Assembly (NCBI RefSeq): GCF_011045095.1
Contig: NZ_JAALDL010000009.1
Coordinates: forward strand, 141,016-205,015
From: Grimontia sedimenti
Lineage (GTDB): Bacteria; Pseudomonadota; Gammaproteobacteria; Enterobacterales; Vibrionaceae
Length of the DNA stretch: 64,000 bases
Direction of reading: 5' to 3'
The notes under the pieces are model-generated. The model worked only from the letters and a program-made list of their open reading frames with translations, made no database searches and was not told where the DNA came from. This document shows, one piece after another, positions 48,080-58,307 of this stretch; positions within the stretch are counted from its first letter, which is position 1; every line of letters starts with the position of its first letter. Both the position numbers and the translations under genes were made by a program.

Positions 48080-48095
48080 ACGCAAACGTTTTCCT
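48080..48095 (+). promoter_or_regulatory. PurR box upstream of purM
   Basis: ACGCAAACGTTTTCCT matches the PurR consensus (ANGCAANCGNTTNCNT) fully. It lies 62 bases upstream of purM, in the upp-purM divergent region, and should repress purM-purN when purines are plentiful. Confidence 0.85.
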
Positions 48096-48157
48096 TTTTG
48101 AAATACCGCTGTTAAAATGGCGCCGCTTTTTAGTCCATAACTCGGTAAGGATCCCCA

Positions 48158-49201
48158 GTGAGCGATAATAAGTCTTCTCTAAGCTACAAAGATGCAGGTG
48201 TAGATATCGATGCAGGTAACGCCCTGGTCGACAGAATTAAAGGCGTTGTTAAGCGCACTCGTCGTCCTGAAGTGATGGGTGGCATCGGTGGTTTCGGTGC
48301 ACTTTGTGAACTGCCTACAAAATACAAACAGCCAGTCCTGGTTTCAGGTACTGACGGTGTAGGTACCAAACTTCGCCTGGCGATGGATCTGAAAAAACAC
48401 GACACCATTGGTATCGACCTGGTGGCAATGTGTGTCAATGACCTGATTGTTCAGGGGGCTGAACCACTGTTCTTCCTTGATTACTACGCAACAGGCAAGC
48501 TGGACGTTGATACAGCTGCTGACGTGGTAACCGGTATTGGCGAAGGCTGTTTGCAAGCTGGCTGTGCGCTTATCGGCGGTGAAACTGCTGAAATGCCGGG
48601 CATGTACCACGGTGAAGATTATGACGTGGCAGGTTTCTGCGTTGGTGTCGTTGAGAAAGAAGAAGTGATCGACGGCACTAGAGTCGCTCAAGGTGATGCG
48701 ATCATCGCTGTCGCTTCATCAGGTCCTCACTCTAACGGCTACAGCCTTGTTCGCAAGATCATCGAGGTTTCAGGCGCAGACGTTAACGCTGAGCTTGACG
48801 GCAAGACGTTGGCTGACCATCTGCTGGAACCGACCCGCATTTATGTTAAGCCTGCCCTGAAGATGCTTGAAAGCTGCGATGTTCACGCTATCTCACACAT
48901 CACAGGTGGCGGTTTCTGGGAAAACATCCCACGCGTGCTGCCCGAAGGCACCAAAGCCGTGATCGATGGCAACAGCTGGGAATGGCCTGTTATTTTTAAC
49001 TGGCTGCAAGAAAACGGTAACGTGACCGAGCACGAAATGTACCGTACCTTCAACTGTGGCGTGGGTCTTGTGATTGCGCTGCCTGCAGAACAAGCTCAGA
49101 AAGCAATCGACATCCTGAATCAGGAAGGCGAAAGCGCATGGCTGCTGGGCACGATCGAGAACGCTGCGGCTGGCGAAGAACAGGTAGAGATCAAGGGGTA
49201 A
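48158..49201 (+). CDS. purM: Phosphoribosylformylglycinamidine cyclo-ligase
   Basis: Closes the imidazole ring of AIR using ATP, in purine synthesis. The 347-residue protein has [20 protein letters not shown] at its start, [21 protein letters not shown] and [18 protein letters not shown]. The start is GTG at 48158, behind AAGGATCCC. purN begins two bases after its stop. Confidence 0.97.
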   Translation: MSDNKSSLSYKDAGVDIDAGNALVDRIKGVVKRTRRPEVMGGIGGFGALCELPTKYKQPVLVSGTDGVGTKLRLAMDLKKHDTIGIDLVAMCVNDLIVQGAEPLFFLDYYATGKLDVDTAADVVTGIGEGCLQAGCALIGGETAEMPGMYHGEDYDVAGFCVGVVEKEEVIDGTRVAQGDAIIAVASSGPHSNGYSLVRKIIEVSGADVNAELDGKTLADHLLEPTRIYVKPALKMLESCDVHAISHITGGGFWENIPRVLPEGTKAVIDGNSWEWPVIFNWLQENGNVTEHEMYRTFNCGVGLVIALPAEQAQKAIDILNQEGESAWLLGTIENAAAGEEQVEIKG

Positions 49202-49203
49202 CC

Positions 49204-49839
49204 ATGAAAAAGCTGGTTGTTCTGGTTTCTGGAAACGGCTCAAATCTTCAGGCGATCATCGATCGCTGTCATGGCAATAACGGTATTGAAATTTCGGCTG
49301 TTATTGCAAACAAAGAAGACGCATACGGCCTTACCCGTGCGAAAGAGGCCGGGATTGAGGCAGTTGTAGTTGCCAGCAAAGGGATTTCAGACCGAAGCCA
49401 ATATGACAGTCAGCTCATGGCTACTATCGATGAATACTCGCCAGACCTCATTGTGTTGGCGGGTTTCATGCGTATCCTGACGCCAGAGTTTGTCCGTCAC
49501 TATCAGGGCAAGATGCTGAACATTCACCCTTCCCTATTGCCGAAATACACTGGCCTCAACACCCACCAGCGTGCGATTGACGCAGGGGATGACGAGCACG
49601 GTACTTCAGTACATTTCGTAACAGAAGAGCTCGACGGTGGCCCCGTCATTCTTCAGGCCAGAGTGCCGATTTTTGAAGATGACGATGCGGAAAGTGTATT
49701 CGAACGTGTTCAGGAGCAAGAGCACCGTATCTACCCATTGGTGGTGGAATGGTTTTGTCAGGGCAGACTCAACATGGCGGATGAAAAAGCCGTGATGGAT
49801 GGCGAAGTGCTGGGACAGTCTGGCTACGCAGCTGATTAA
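49204..49839 (+). CDS. purN: Phosphoribosylglycinamide formyltransferase
   Basis: Transfers a formyl group from 10-formyl-THF to GAR. The 211-residue protein starts MKKLVVLVSGNGSNLQAII at ATG 49204. The catalytic block has Asn and His in MLNIHPSLLPKYTGLNTH and the aspartate in TEELDGGPV. It is coupled to purM (spacing of two bases) and followed by a terminator. Confidence 0.97.
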   Translation: MKKLVVLVSGNGSNLQAIIDRCHGNNGIEISAVIANKEDAYGLTRAKEAGIEAVVVASKGISDRSQYDSQLMATIDEYSPDLIVLAGFMRILTPEFVRHYQGKMLNIHPSLLPKYTGLNTHQRAIDAGDDEHGTSVHFVTEELDGGPVILQARVPIFEDDDAESVFERVQEQEHRIYPLVVEWFCQGRLNMADEKAVMDGEVLGQSGYAAD

Positions 49840-49857
49840 TTCCGTTTTACCGGACAC

Positions 49858-49887
49858 AAAAAACGCGCCTCTTACGGCGCGTTTTTT
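49858..49887. terminator. Terminator after purN
   Basis: Perfect 12-bp stem AAAAAACGCGCC / GGCGCGTTTTTT with a 6-base loop; shared with the convergent yafJ. Confidence 0.92.
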
Positions 49888-49904
49888 ATCGTCTGAAGAT
49901 GGCA

Positions 49905-50729
49905 TTACGAATCGGATTCGCTAGCCGCCTCTTCTGCCTGTGCTGCAATATCAGCGCGGTTGCAGGTATTCACTTCACCTAAATGAAACACGCAATACTC
50001 ACCCGGCTGCATCTTGTGCCAGGTTTCATTGTTGGTCAGAGGCTGTGTCGCAATCACGGTCACCACGTCATTCGGTGTCGTCTCCTCCTGAAAGTCGACC
50101 GTCACTTCTTCATCAATCAGGCTGGCTTTGCCAAACGGGGCTCGACGGGTAATCCAGTGAAGGTTATTGGTGCAATACGCCATCACATAGTCACCGTCAC
50201 TGAACAACATGTTAAACACGCCTAGTTCACGAAGTTTATCGCAGCGGCTGGCGATAAAACGGAACACTTCTGTCATATCGTCCGGCTTGTCGGGGTAATG
50301 CTTTTCAATTTCGTGCAGCAAATAGCAGAAGGCTTTTTCACTGTCCGTTTCCCCAACAGGCTTGAAGTGTCCTGTCGGCAAATCTTCGTAATCTGATAAT
50401 TGCCCATTGTGGGCATAGGTCCAGTAACGTCCCCAAATTTCGCGGGTAAACGGATGAGTATTTTCCAGATTGACTTCACCGCGGTTCGCCTGACGAATAT
50501 GGCTTATCACGGCGCAGCTTTTTATCGGATAACTCTGAACAAGCTCAGCTATTTTAGAGTCGCAGCTCGGATTCGGATCTTTAAAAGTCCTAAACCCTTT
50601 GCCTTCATAAAAGACAATGCCCCAGCCATCACGGTGAGGGCCTGTATTCCCCCCACGCTGAATTAAGCCGGTAAAACTAAAACAAATGTCCGTTGGTACA
50701 TTGGCACTCATGCCAAGCAGTTCACACAT
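49905..50729 (-). CDS. yafJ: Class II glutamine amidotransferase YafJ
   Basis: A 274-residue member of the class II amidotransferase fold. The N-terminal nucleophile cysteine is residue 2 (MCELLGMSAN), exposed after methionine removal; HRDGWGIVFYEG and ISHIRQANRG are further family blocks. It may hydrolyse glutamine or a related amide, but its substrate is unknown. It lies 15 bases downstream of gmhA, the same pairing as E. coli lpcA-yafJ. Confidence 0.9.
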   Translation of the reverse strand: MCELLGMSANVPTDICFSFTGLIQRGGNTGPHRDGWGIVFYEGKGFRTFKDPNPSCDSKIAELVQSYPIKSCAVISHIRQANRGEVNLENTHPFTREIWGRYWTYAHNGQLSDYEDLPTGHFKPVGETDSEKAFCYLLHEIEKHYPDKPDDMTEVFRFIASRCDKLRELGVFNMLFSDGDYVMAYCTNNLHWITRRAPFGKASLIDEEVTVDFQEETTPNDVVTVIATQPLTNNETWHKMQPGEYCVFHLGEVNTCNRADIAAQAEEAASESDS

Positions 50730-50744
50730 TCCTTTACGTTATCC

Positions 50745-51323
50745 TTATTTTTCCATTTCTTTTTCGACAAGCTGGATCAGGATGTGAATAATCTTGATGT
50801 GCACTTCCTGAATACGATCCGCGTAGCCGAAATGTGGGACACGGATTTCAATGTCTGCCAAGCCCGCCATTTTGCCGCCATCTTTACCGGTCAACATAAT
50901 GCTCTTCATGCCCTTCTCTTTCGCGGCATCAATCGCTTTTAAAACGTTACCAGAATTGCCAGAAGTCGATAGACCAAACAGCACATCACCTTTTGCGCCT
51001 ACCGCCTGAACATAACGAGAGAAAACGTATTCGTAACCAAAGTCATTCGATACACAAGAAAGGTGGCTTGGATCAGAGATTGCGATCGCCGGATAACCAG
51101 GGCGGTTTTCACGGTAACGACCCGTCAGCTCTTCAGCAAAGTGCATCGCGTCACAATGCGAACCGCCATTACCGCATGACAGCACTTTACCGCCCGCTTT
51201 AAAGGAATCAGCCAGCAGTTTCGCTGCCGCTTCGATGTCTGCAATGTTCTTGTCGTCACTTAGAAACGCGTTAAGCACCTGAGCTGCTTCGTTAAGCTCT
51301 GAGCGAATGAGATCTTGGTACAT
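50745..51323 (-). CDS. gmhA: D-sedoheptulose 7-phosphate isomerase GmhA
   Basis: First enzyme of ADP-heptose synthesis for the LPS core. The 192-residue SIS-domain protein has [22 protein letters not shown] split by the active-site region and [16 protein letters not shown], which binds the phosphate. The ATG at 51323 is chosen over a TTG two codons earlier. It is divergent from fadE, as in E. coli. Confidence 0.96.
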   Translation of the reverse strand: MYQDLIRSELNEAAQVLNAFLSDDKNIADIEAAAKLLADSFKAGGKVLSCGNGGSHCDAMHFAEELTGRYRENRPGYPAIAISDPSHLSCVSNDFGYEYVFSRYVQAVGAKGDVLFGLSTSGNSGNVLKAIDAAKEKGMKSIMLTGKDGGKMAGLADIEIRVPHFGYADRIQEVHIKIIHILIQLVEKEMEK

Positions 51324-51566
51324 GGGCAATTCTCTATTTATTGGTTTATTCGTCCATTACCAGCCGCGCTATTGATAGCGACCAGAAGAATTTATTAGCA
51401 GGGCAAGCGCCCGAAGATATGAGAAGCAGTGTACCCGCAAAAAGATGAAGCTGTCGATAATCTGCCTCACCTTATGCTTCTCTCGTAAAAACAATCGTCT
51501 GAAAACTGAACACTGTTTCATTATGTTTCTCTGTGAAGTGAGGTGCACATTTTTACCGGTCACTGT
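51324..51566. other. gmhA-fadE divergent region, left part
   Basis: About 240 bases upstream of gmhA with no gene. It should hold the gmhA promoter; I see no distinct operator or hairpin. The fadE promoter and FadR site lie to its right. Confidence 0.4.
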
Positions 51567-51614
51567 TTTACATTCTCTTAAAAACCTGCTTACAATTAAG
51601 TGGTATGACCTCTT
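51567..51614 (+). promoter_or_regulatory. fadE promoter with FadR operator
   Basis: TTTACA (51567-51572), 18 bases, TACAAT (51591-51596), each five of six to consensus. Immediately after, AAGTGGTATGACCTCTT (51598-51614) carries the TGGTnNGACC core of FadR operators. The operator would cover the transcription start, so FadR should repress fadE until long-chain acyl-CoA releases it. Confidence 0.75.
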
Positions 51615-51654
51615 ACCATTATAAGATTGGGTTGAAGGATAAGGAGAACCGAAA

Positions 51655-54105
51655 ATGGCGACAACCCTGTACCTGATAACGTTTCTGGCACTGATGGCGA
51701 TACTTGCGTATCACCGTGCAGGCTTGAAACTGTTCACCGCCGCGGCTGCGGGAATGTTAATTGTTGGCTCTGTGATGGGCATTGTTGGCCAAATCAGCTG
51801 GCTGGTGTTCATCGCAATCGCCATTCCTTTGAACGTCCGCTCATTCCGTGAGTCTTGGCTGAGTAAGCCAGCGTTGAAGATGTTTAAAGGCGTGATGCCT
51901 GAAATGTCTCAGACCGAAAAAGAAGCGATTGACGCAGGCACCGTCTGGTGGGAAGCCGATCTTTTCCGTGGAGCGCCAGATTGGAACAAGCTACATGACA
52001 TTCCTGCACCTCGCCTGAGTGCTGAAGAGCGTGCATTCCTAGACGGTCCAGTCAACGAAGTGTGCCGCATGGTCAATGACTACCAAGTCACCCATGAACT
52101 GGCTGATCTACCACCGGAGGTTTGGCAATACCTTAAGGACAACAAGTTCTTCGCTATGATCATCAAAAAGGAATACGGTGGTCTGGAATTCTCCGCGTAC
52201 GCACAATCACTGGTCCTGCAAAAACTGACCGGCGTTTCAGGCGTGCTATCTTCCACCGTTGGTGTGCCAAACAGTCTGGGACCTGGTGAGCTACTGCAAC
52301 ACTATGGCACTACAGACCAGAAAGATTACTACCTGCCACGCCTGGCCAATGGCCTTGAAATCCCATGTTTCGCACTGACAAGCCCTGAAGCTGGCTCTGA
52401 TGCAGGTTCTATCCCGGATGAAGGTGTTGTCACTAAAGGCATGTGGCAAGGCAAAGAAGTGCTGGGTATGTCCATCACCTGGAACAAGCGTTACATCACG
52501 CTGGCGCCAGTCGCGACCGTTCTTGGTCTGGCATTTAAGCTGAAAGATCCGGAAGGTCTTCTGGGCGATCAGGAGGATATGGGTATCACCTGTGCGCTGA
52601 TCCCTACGGATATTGAAGGCGTGGACATCGGCCGCCGTCATTTCCCGCTGAACCTGCCGTTCCAAAACGGTCCTACCCGTGGTGAGAATATTTTTGTACC
52701 ACTTGATTTCATTATCGGTGGTCCAGAAATGGCAGGCCAGGGTTGGCGAATGCTGGTTGAATGTCTGTCCGTTGGCCGTGGTATTACCCTGCCTTCAAAC
52801 TCGACAGGTGGCCTCAAAACGGCTGCGCTGGCGACTGGTGCTTATGCCCGCATTCGCCGTCAGTTCAAATTGCCTATCGGTAAAATGGAAGGTATTGAAG
52901 AACCATTGGCACGCATCGGTGGTAACGCCTATGTCATGGATGCAGCCAGTGCATTGACCGTGGCTGGTATCGACTTGGGTGAGAAGCCTTCGGTCATCTC
53001 TGCCATTGTGAAATACCACTGTACCCACCGCGGTCAACGTGGCGTGATTGACGCTATGGACGTCGTCGGCGGTAAAGGTATCTGTATCGGCCCGAAAAAC
53101 TTCCTAGCCCGCGGTTATCAAGGTGCACCGATTGCCATTACGGTTGAAGGTGCGAACATTCTGACCCGCTCGATGATCATCTTCGGTCAAGGCGCTATCC
53201 GTTGTCATCCATTCGTTCTGGAAGAAATAAACGCCGCTTACAAAGAAGACGAGCGCGAAGCTTTGGCAGAATTTGACCAGGCATTGTTTGGCCATGTTGG
53301 CTTTGTGATCAGTAACCTGGTTCGTTCGGTCTGGCTGGGCCTGACTGATGGCCGCACTTCCAGCGTGCCACGTAAAGACGAAACGGCACGCTACTACCAA
53401 CAGATGAACCGCTACGCATCTAACCTCGCCCTGTTATCTGACATCTCAATGGCAGTGCTGGGTGGCAACCTGAAGCGTAAAGAGCGTCTTTCAGCGCGTC
53501 TGGGTGATGTTCTGAGTCAATTGTATTTGGCTTCGGCAACCATGAAGCGCTATGCCGACGAAGGTTACCAAAAAGCGGATCTGCCTTTGGTTCACTGGGG
53601 CATGCAAGATGCTATGTACCAAACTGAAGAAGCACTGGATGATTTCCTTGCCAACTTCCCTGCCCGCTGGGTAGCTGCACCGCTGCGTGCTCTGCTATTC
53701 CCATTCGGCACCCGTCGCACCAAACCAAGCGATTTACTGGATGGTAAAGTGGCTGCGATTCTGCAAACCCCAGGTGAAACCCGCAGCCGTATTGGCCGTG
53801 GCCAATTCCTTGAAGCCTCTGAGCACAATGCGGTAGGTAAGATTGAAAAAGCCCTGCTGGATATCCTTGCCGCAGAGCCTGTCTACCAGAAAGTGTGCGA
53901 TTCGACAGGTCAAAAACTGCCGTTTATGTTCCTGGACAAGGTGGCTGAAATTGGTCTTCGTGAAGGTGTAATTTCAGAGAAAGAAGCAGACACCCTGCGT
54001 ATTGCAGAGGAAGGTCGCCTCGAAACTATCAATGTTGACGATTTTGACCCTGCAGAGCTCGCAGCAGCGAGCAAAGCGTTGGATAAAGTGGTACACGCTG
54101 CTTAA
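51655..54105 (+). CDS. fadE: Acyl-CoA dehydrogenase FadE
   Basis: First step of fatty-acid beta-oxidation: FAD-dependent oxidation of acyl-CoA to trans-2-enoyl-CoA. The 816-residue size, with two N-terminal membrane segments (about 5-20 and 30-55), is that of the long proteobacterial FadE. Motifs include [40 protein letters not shown] and [24 protein letters not shown] precedes the ATG. A terminator follows. Regulation by FadR is suggested by the upstream site. Confidence 0.96.
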   Translation: MATTLYLITFLALMAILAYHRAGLKLFTAAAAGMLIVGSVMGIVGQISWLVFIAIAIPLNVRSFRESWLSKPALKMFKGVMPEMSQTEKEAIDAGTVWWEADLFRGAPDWNKLHDIPAPRLSAEERAFLDGPVNEVCRMVNDYQVTHELADLPPEVWQYLKDNKFFAMIIKKEYGGLEFSAYAQSLVLQKLTGVSGVLSSTVGVPNSLGPGELLQHYGTTDQKDYYLPRLANGLEIPCFALTSPEAGSDAGSIPDEGVVTKGMWQGKEVLGMSITWNKRYITLAPVATVLGLAFKLKDPEGLLGDQEDMGITCALIPTDIEGVDIGRRHFPLNLPFQNGPTRGENIFVPLDFIIGGPEMAGQGWRMLVECLSVGRGITLPSNSTGGLKTAALATGAYARIRRQFKLPIGKMEGIEEPLARIGGNAYVMDAASALTVAGIDLGEKPSVISAIVKYHCTHRGQRGVIDAMDVVGGKGICIGPKNFLARGYQGAPIAITVEGANILTRSMIIFGQGAIRCHPFVLEEINAAYKEDEREALAEFDQALFGHVGFVISNLVRSVWLGLTDGRTSSVPRKDETARYYQQMNRYASNLALLSDISMAVLGGNLKRKERLSARLGDVLSQLYLASATMKRYADEGYQKADLPLVHWGMQDAMYQTEEALDDFLANFPARWVAAPLRALLFPFGTRRTKPSDLLDGKVAAILQTPGETRSRIGRGQFLEASEHNAVGKIEKALLDILAAEPVYQKVCDSTGQKLPFMFLDKVAEIGLREGVISEKEADTLRIAEEGRLETINVDDFDPAELAAASKALDKVVHAA

Positions 54106-54124
54106 CATCAAACCCGATAACGAC

Positions 54125-54154
54125 AAAAGGAGAAGCTTAGCTTCTCCTTTTTCT
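54125..54154. terminator. Terminator after fadE
   Basis: 12-bp stem AAAAGGAGAAGC / GCTTCTCCTTTT around TTA, with T-rich flanks; lies between fadE and the convergent TIGR03503 gene. Confidence 0.9.
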
Positions 54155-54172
54155 TTGCACTGAATAAACGGA

Positions 54173-55456
54173 TTAAGCCGCTTTGTCCGGCTCTTCCGGT
54201 GGCGGTGCTTCCAGCTCCTCTTCCGTTTCTGCAGCAAGCTTCTTACGCTTGATCATACGAACGACGAACCAGCCACCGACCGCCAAGATAAGCAGCAAGA
54301 TGTTGCCACCAATAATGGTGATCATTGCCATCTTTCTGTCTGCTTCACGTTTCTCAGCCGCAATGCGCTCATCTTCTATACGCTTACGCTCCGCTTCGCG
54401 CTCTTCACGCTCGATCTTCGCCTGCTCGATCGCCTCATAATCTGCCACGGCAAACGTCTGCTCAGGAAGATGGAACATCAAAGGGCGTCCGGAAAGCTTA
54501 TCCGTACCATATAGCCATGCATGCCATTTATGACGCCCCGGCTCTTCGAAGTTATCGATATCGACGGTGAGCGCCGTGTAATCTTCGCCCGCTACGCCCT
54601 GATAGACAGATAACTTGCCATTGGGATCCGTAAACTCCGAATGTGCAGCGATTGAACCTGGCTCTATGCTTGCGGTATCAGACTCCACCAGAAGATGGTG
54701 AGGCAGCGCTTTTTTGCGGCTTTGTTTAAAGGTCGCCATCAGTGGCGTTGGGTACACCAAGACTTCCTGCTCCAGAGTGCGGAAAAACACGCCGTTACCT
54801 GAAGTGACCCGTGCGCGATATTTTCCAGGATGAGCATTCACAGAAAGCTCGACGGTAAACACGCCGTCACCGGCGTATTCATCCAACCCCGCCCCATCAT
54901 CTTTGAAGCGGCCCAGAGACATTTCCTGCGGGCGCTGATCCACCGGAATGTCATCCACACTTTCCAGATACTCTGTAAAGGTAACGGTCAATTCAACACG
55001 ATCGAGAAAATCCCTGAGATTCAGTGGCACATCACCTTGCATTAAACGGGCGGTAAACTTCAGGGTTTCGCCTTGGTAGAGACGGCTTGGGAAGGTATCT
55101 ACCTTCATACTGAGTTCGGAGAGAATACGGATTTTGTTTTCAGGAGTGACTTTACCAATTGCCTGCCACGGGCCTGGCATTGGGTTTTGAATCGAAATAA
55201 TGTCCATGTCCGCCTCTTTATGCCATGAAACATTATCGGGATGACGGAATTCATATAGCTTGGAGCCATCCGGCTGCACAAGCACAACCGGCTGACTGGG
55301 TTTTTGGCGATAGATAACAAAGGCAACCTGAGTAATGGTGGAATCGATACGGAAACGATTATTCAGTAACCGTATGTCTCGATCCGATGTCTGCTCCGCT
55401 GCGACGTTGAACGCCATCAGCAGAGTGAGCAGCAACCCAGCCCACCTTGTTTTCAT
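54173..55456 (-). CDS. TIGR03503 family membrane protein
   Basis: A 427-residue protein with a signal peptide (residues 1-21), a large extracytoplasmic beta-rich region (RIDSTITQVAFVIYRQKPSQ, FKDDGAGLDEYAGDGVFTVE) and a C-terminal charged helix of Glu/Arg (about 355-385) followed by one membrane helix and a short acidic, proline-rich tail. The pattern agrees with the TIGR03503 family of vibrios and relatives. Function is unknown. ATG 55456 overlaps the dnaQ stop (ATGA), and AGGAGAG lies upstream. Confidence 0.82.
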   Translation of the reverse strand: MKTRWAGLLLTLLMAFNVAAEQTSDRDIRLLNNRFRIDSTITQVAFVIYRQKPSQPVVLVQPDGSKLYEFRHPDNVSWHKEADMDIISIQNPMPGPWQAIGKVTPENKIRILSELSMKVDTFPSRLYQGETLKFTARLMQGDVPLNLRDFLDRVELTVTFTEYLESVDDIPVDQRPQEMSLGRFKDDGAGLDEYAGDGVFTVELSVNAHPGKYRARVTSGNGVFFRTLEQEVLVYPTPLMATFKQSRKKALPHHLLVESDTASIEPGSIAAHSEFTDPNGKLSVYQGVAGEDYTALTVDIDNFEEPGRHKWHAWLYGTDKLSGRPLMFHLPEQTFAVADYEAIEQAKIEREEREAERKRIEDERIAAEKREADRKMAMITIIGGNILLLILAVGGWFVVRMIKRKKLAAETEEELEAPPPEEPDKAA

Positions 55457-56196
55457 ACACTCTCCTGTTGCCTCCACAAACAGCTGCCATTCTTTTCGAT
55501 GATATCGAGCTGCTTTTCATGTTCACTTAGTTCATCGGCAGAGGCACTGATAATCTTTAGTTTTTTCGTACCGGCTTCGACACGTCGAATGGCTTCACTT
55601 TCATCGCCTTCTTCGTTTGAATCACTACCACTGAACTTGAGCGTTGTCTGGCCACCTGTCATCAACAGGTATACATCAGCCAGAATCTCGGCATCGAGCA
55701 ATGCGCCGTGTAGGGTACGGTGCGAGTTGTCTATGCCGTAACGTTCACAGAGAATATCAAGGTTATTCCGCTTGCCCGGGAATATCTTCTTCGCCATGGC
55801 AAGGGTATCGGTCACCTTGCAGAAGTCGTCGGTTTTGCCAATCGACGGATCCAGCATCTGGAATTCATAGTCCATGAAGCCGGTATCAAAGGGCGCGTTG
55901 TGGGCAACAAGTTCCGCGCCTTTGATAAAATCTAGGAATTCGGCATGAATATCGCCGTATTCCGGCTTATCACGCAAAAACTGATCGGTAATACCGTGTA
56001 CGGAAATCGCTTCCGGATCGATTTCTCGATCGGGTTTGATGTACACGTGGAAATGGCGACCGGTCAGCTTGCGGTTGATGATTTCCACCGCGCCGATTTC
56101 AATGATGCGGTGCCCTTCGTAATGGGGACCACCTTCACGGTTCATACCCGTGGTTTCGGTATCGAGAACGATAATTCTGTCGTAACTGGCTTTCAT
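55453..56196 (-). CDS. dnaQ: DNA polymerase III epsilon subunit (proofreading exonuclease)
   Basis: 3'-5' exonuclease of the replicative polymerase. All three exonuclease motifs are present: VLDTETTGMN (Exo I), HNAPFDTGFMDYEF (Exo II) and HGALLDAEILADVY (Exo III with the catalytic HxAxxDA). The linker and the C-terminal alpha-binding segment (about 190-247) complete the 247-residue chain. It is divergent from rnhA with 51 bases between starts, the classic dnaQ/rnhA pair, and coupled to the gene downstream. Confidence 0.97.
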   Translation of the reverse strand: MKASYDRIIVLDTETTGMNREGGPHYEGHRIIEIGAVEIINRKLTGRHFHVYIKPDREIDPEAISVHGITDQFLRDKPEYGDIHAEFLDFIKGAELVAHNAPFDTGFMDYEFQMLDPSIGKTDDFCKVTDTLAMAKKIFPGKRNNLDILCERYGIDNSHRTLHGALLDAEILADVYLLMTGGQTTLKFSGSDSNEEGDESEAIRRVEAGTKKLKIISASADELSEHEKQLDIIEKNGSCLWRQQESV

Positions 56197-56247
56197 AGCG
56201 GCACTTGTGTCAGACTTGGCGATTAATTTCCACAGATACTAACAAAT

Positions 56248-56715
56248 ATGGTCAAGCAGGTAGAAATTTTCACGGACGGTTCTTGTCTCGGTAATCCAGG
56301 ACCGGGTGGTTATGGCGTGGTCATGCGTTATAAACAACACGAGAAAGAGATGAGCGAAGGCTTTGCGCTCACCACCAATAACCGCATGGAACTGCTGGCG
56401 GCCATTGTGGGTCTGGCGAGCCTGAAAGAGTCTTGCAACGTCACGCTGACCACAGACAGTCAATACGTGCGTCAGGGGATCACCCAGTGGATACACAATT
56501 GGAAGAAACGTGGTTGGAAAACCGCAGATAAAAAGCCAGTAAAAAATGCTGACCTATGGCAGCGTCTGGATACCGAAACCCAGCGCCACACTGTGGATTG
56601 GCAATGGGTGAAAGGTCATGCAGGTCATCCAGAAAATGAGCGCTGTGATGAACTGGCAAGAACAGCGGCAGAAAACCCGACAGGGCCAGACGAAGGTTAC
56701 ATTCCTTCTGAATAA
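56248..56715 (+). CDS. rnhA: Ribonuclease HI
   Basis: Cuts the RNA strand of RNA:DNA hybrids, for R-loops and primer removal. The 155-residue protein has the four acidic residues in [14 protein letters not shown] (Asp10), [13 protein letters not shown] (Glu48), [11 protein letters not shown] (Asp70) and [12 protein letters not shown] (Asp134). It is divergent from dnaQ and convergent with the yafS gene. Confidence 0.97.
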   Translation: MVKQVEIFTDGSCLGNPGPGGYGVVMRYKQHEKEMSEGFALTTNNRMELLAAIVGLASLKESCNVTLTTDSQYVRQGITQWIHNWKKRGWKTADKKPVKNADLWQRLDTETQRHTVDWQWVKGHAGHPENERCDELARTAAENPTGPDEGYIPSE

Positions 56716-56720
56716 ACCTC

Positions 56721-57446
56721 TTATCCGCCGGTGCGGTAGTTCACACTCACCGGCGACAGCGATTTTTTCAGCTTCCACTTCGGTTTAATAGGTTTCAGCG
56801 GATAAGTTCGCTTACGGGCAACAATGAAATAGAGCGAGCCAATAGCAGGCAGAAGCCCCGAACAGGCATTTTCAAACCATACGCCGCACGTACGGTGGCG
56901 TGTTGCCGGAATCAGTCCGAAACACGACATTTCAACGATTTCGTAGTTTAACACTCCCAACCAGTCCCTCACCCGCAATGGCGTAAACATTCGTCCATTC
57001 CAAGGCAGTCGATTCTTGCGCCAAGGTATCAATCGGCCGATCCCCATCAAACTACTGGGATTAACTCCTGAAAGGATCAGATAGCCATCGTCTATCATGA
57101 CTCTGTCGATCTCACGCAGCAATCGGTGAGGGTCATCCGTGTAGTCAAGTTGGTTGGCGAGAATGCAAACGTCAAAGGCTTTGTCGAGAAAAGGCAGGTC
57201 GTAGTTCTCGGCCTCCATGTTCCGCAAAGGATTGAGCTTGTCGATACAGACCTGATGCTGAATGTTACAATGCCCGGTCACCATCTCACAGCTGAGGCCA
57301 CCAAGTTTCAGCATGTGGTAACCAAACAAGCGTGGCAACCACTCGTCCAGCCGCGTTTGCACGTGCGTGCACGCCCATTCGCCGTGCGCGAATTGGTCCC
57401 AAGTGTACGGGTATTCCAGTGGACGTTGGCTGCGTGCTGGTTTCAT
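56721..57446 (-). CDS. yafS: SAM-dependent methyltransferase-like protein YafS
   Basis: A 241-residue class I methyltransferase-like protein. The central region (DLPFLDKAFDVCILANQLDYTDDPHRLLREIDRVM) is the motif IV-VI part of the fold, but the glycine-rich SAM loop is not as clear as usual. Position between rnhA and gloB, opposite strand, is that of E. coli yafS. The substrate is unknown. It overlaps none of its neighbours. Confidence 0.85.
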   Translation of the reverse strand: MKPARSQRPLEYPYTWDQFAHGEWACTHVQTRLDEWLPRLFGYHMLKLGGLSCEMVTGHCNIQHQVCIDKLNPLRNMEAENYDLPFLDKAFDVCILANQLDYTDDPHRLLREIDRVMIDDGYLILSGVNPSSLMGIGRLIPWRKNRLPWNGRMFTPLRVRDWLGVLNYEIVEMSCFGLIPATRHRTCGVWFENACSGLLPAIGSLYFIVARKRTYPLKPIKPKWKLKKSLSPVSVNYRTGG

Positions 57447-57477
57447 AGTGTTTTAGAGTTATAGCTGGAGAGATTCA

Positions 57478-58236
57478 ATGCTATCTGTAACAAGCATACC
57501 TGCATTCAATGACAATTACATCTGGCTGCTAAAAAATGATGACAATCATTGTGTTGTCGTCGATCCCGGTGATGCCACGCCTGTACTTGAAGCCCTTAAT
57601 AATGAAGGGCTGGAGCTGGATGGGATACTGGTCACTCATCATCACAATGACCATATTGGCGGTATCCGCACCCTGCTGGAACACTTCCCAGCCCTCTCCA
57701 TTTATGGCCCAGCGACCGACCGTTTCCCTATGGTCAACCATCCTCTCAAACACGGTCAGAGTTTTACACTGTTCAACACTGACTTTACAGTTTTCCACGT
57801 TCCGGGACATACACTCGACCACATTGCTTATTACGCTGAGGGAATGCTGTTTTGCGGGGATACGCTATTTTCTGCAGGTTGCGGTCGGCTGTTTGAAGGC
57901 CTCCCAAAACAAATGCACCAGTCCTTGACACATCTGGCGTCTTTACCGGATGACACACTGGTGTTTTGTGCGCATGAATACACGCTTTCAAACCTGAAAT
58001 TTGCTCTCGCGGTCGAACCGAACAATACTGCGCTTAACGAATATGTTGTTGAAGCTAAGGCACTTCGGGAGAAAAACATCCCCACTTTGCCGAGTTCGAT
58101 TGGGAAAGAAAAGTGTATCAACCCTTTCCTACGCGCCCACATCGACAGTGTCAAAGCAGCGGTAAGCCAAGGTGCGACTGACTCTACGGATACCGAAACT
58201 TTTGCGGCGCTCAGACGCTGGAAAGATGAATTTTGA
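57478..58236 (+). CDS. gloB: Hydroxyacylglutathione hydrolase (glyoxalase II)
   Basis: Hydrolyses S-D-lactoylglutathione, the last step of methylglyoxal detoxification. The 252-residue metallo-beta-lactamase fold has the dinuclear metal motif TTHHHNDHIGG-type (VTHHHNDHIGGIR), VFHVPGHTLDHIAYY and FCGDTLFSAGCGRL. The C-terminal glutathione-binding helices end KEKCINPFLRAH. mltD follows closely, so the two may share a transcript. Confidence 0.96.
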   Translation: MLSVTSIPAFNDNYIWLLKNDDNHCVVVDPGDATPVLEALNNEGLELDGILVTHHHNDHIGGIRTLLEHFPALSIYGPATDRFPMVNHPLKHGQSFTLFNTDFTVFHVPGHTLDHIAYYAEGMLFCGDTLFSAGCGRLFEGLPKQMHQSLTHLASLPDDTLVFCAHEYTLSNLKFALAVEPNNTALNEYVVEAKALREKNIPTLPSSIGKEKCINPFLRAHIDSVKAAVSQGATDSTDTETFAALRRWKDEF

Positions 58237-58307
58237 CACAAGTCACTTGTAAGCAGGAGTTCCGGCCGAGTATCATCATCGGCCATTTTTTGAAAGGTCA
58301 GAGATTA

